Assembly: GCA_964481035.1 (NCBI GenBank)
Contig: CAYZSE010000133.1
Span: 1-8,259 of the forward strand
Reading direction: 5' to 3'
Origin: JAAAPF01 sp964481035
GTDB taxonomy: Bacteria; Pseudomonadota; Alphaproteobacteria; Geminicoccales; Geminicoccaceae
DNA: 8,259 nt
The notes under the pieces are model-generated. The model was given only the letters and a program-made list of their open reading frames with translations, searched no databases and was not told the DNA's origin. Below are positions 7,636 through 8,259 of the stretch, one piece after another; the first letter of the stretch is position 1, and each line of letters opens with the position of its first letter. Made by a program: the position numbers and the translations under genes.

Positions 7636-7651
7636 CTTTCGATAGGCTCAG
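7636..7651 (-). repeat. Dispersed-repeat-like (REP-like) sequence at the esterase 3' end
   Basis: The minus strand reads CTGAGCCTATCGAAAG, close to the short dispersed repeat CTGAGCCTGTCGAAG found in many copies in some high-GC proteobacterial genomes, where it is often mistranslated as LSLSKG. Here the same frame reads LSLSKAPYEA, and similarity seems to continue toward about 7622. The TGA inside it is the stop codon of the esterase gene. Identification is from memory, and only one copy is seen in the window, so repetitiveness cannot be shown here. Confidence 0.45.
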
Positions 7652-8259
7652 CCCGCGCCGAGCAGCGCGTCGAGCGGGCCCAGGCGGAATTCGTGCCCGC
7701 CGTCGTGCAGGCAAAGGGTCAGCGCGCCGGTCGCGCAGGAGGTCCAACTGCGGCAATCGAGCGCACCAAGGGCTTCCCGCCGGTCCGGCACCGCAGGGCA
7801 CCCGCCGGCGCGCTTGAAGCGCTCCAGCCCGACCAGGACATCGCCCTGGCGCCAGCGGTCGCCGATGGGCCGCCCTTCGAGGGGCACCACCCGGTCGCTT
7901 AGGCCGTGGACATGGACGAGCTCGCCCGCCGGCATGGCGCAGCGGGCGGGCATCGGTTCCCAGAACGCGCCGGCGACCGCGACGTAGCGGGCGAAGTCGC
8001 CGCCGCGCCGGCAGGCGAGATCCCAGACCATGGAGCCGCCCTGGGAAAAGCCGGCGAGCACGGGCGGCGCGTCGGCGAGCGGATAGCGCGCACGGACGTC
8101 CGCCAGCACGGCGTCGATGAAGGCGAACTCGTCACGGTTCTGCGCGGGCGAGCCCTGGTGCGACCAGCTGGTTCGACCCCGCGCGTTGGCCCGGCCGTTG
8201 GGCGCGACGAGCAGATAGCCGTGCTCGGCCGCGAGCGCGGTGAGCGCGTCATTCGCCAG
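7648..8259 (-). CDS. PHB depolymerase-like / LpqC-type alpha/beta-hydrolase esterase, 5' partial
   Basis: The frame is open from the window edge (8259) to the TGA at 7648-7650 and gives 203 residues of an alpha/beta hydrolase without its N-terminus. In visible numbering, GYLLVAPNG (14-22) and SWSHQGSP (31-38) precede the nucleophile elbow GFSQGGSMVW, with Ser72. SDRVVP supplies the acid Asp122, and HDGGHEF supplies His189, so the triad is complete. The pattern matches the polyhydroxybutyrate depolymerase/feruloyl esterase-like group (COG3509, LpqC) better than dienelactone hydrolases. The signal peptide, if any, and the oxyanion-hole region lie beyond the edge, so location in the cell is unknown. 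A GTG at 8107-8109 could be taken as a start, but the upstream codons clearly belong to the same fold. The gene lies 87 bp upstream of mutA on the same strand, with a dispersed-repeat-like sequence at its stop. A role in releasing short-chain hydroxyacids is possible but inferred. Confidence 0.85.
   Translation of the reverse strand: MANDALTALAAEHGYLLVAPNGRANARGRTSWSHQGSPAQNRDEFAFIDAVLADVRARYPLADAPPVLAGFSQGGSMVWDLACRRGGDFARYVAVAGAFWEPMPARCAMPAGELVHVHGLSDRVVPLEGRPIGDRWRQGDVLVGLERFKRAGGCPAVPDRREALGALDCRSWTSCATGALTLCLHDGGHEFRLGPLDALLGAG

Noticed and set aside
7561..7647. Cobalamin riboswitch upstream of the B12-dependent mutase.
   Set aside because: The gap is only 87 bp, far shorter than a cobalamin riboswitch, and no B12-box-like motif is seen.

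Overview
The window is high-GC bacterial DNA, densely packed and with no mobile element, tRNA or rRNA that I can see. Separate small and large methylmalonyl-CoA mutase subunits followed directly by a MeaB GTPase, together with the general protein style, fit an alphaproteobacterium. That placement rests on recognition from memory, not on a search. Both window edges cut through genes.

Left part, plus strand (2-2355): the C-terminal catalytic domain of a UxaA-family sugar-acid dehydratase, then an SRPBCC/START-like small protein 34 bp downstream behind a perfect AGGAGG. Last is a histidine phosphatase whose TTG start overlaps the end of the SRPBCC gene. The three look like one transcription unit. 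The dehydratase probably continues upstream of the window, because its first visible ATG looks like an internal methionine.

Middle, 2356-2504: a short convergent intergenic stretch with only weak hairpins and no clear intrinsic terminator.

Right part, minus strand (8259 down to 2505): a partial PHB-depolymerase-like/LpqC-type esterase that enters from the right edge. After an 87-bp gap come mutA (small mutase subunit), scpA (large, B12-binding catalytic subunit) and meaB (G-protein chaperone). These three are joined by 4-nt ATGA and GTGA overlaps, so translation is likely coupled. The large subunit carries the cobalamin motif DGHDRG and the Tyr/Arg/His residues expected of a true methylmalonyl-CoA mutase; the small subunit has lost the cobalamin histidine.

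Together mutA-scpA-meaB convert (R)-methylmalonyl-CoA to succinyl-CoA, the last step of propionyl-CoA assimilation, with MeaB protecting and loading the cofactor. Propionyl-CoA carboxylase and methylmalonyl-CoA epimerase are not in the window. I find no convincing undescribed system. The items most worth checking are a dispersed-repeat-like sequence that supplies the esterase stop codon, and the unusual company of the UxaA-family enzyme.
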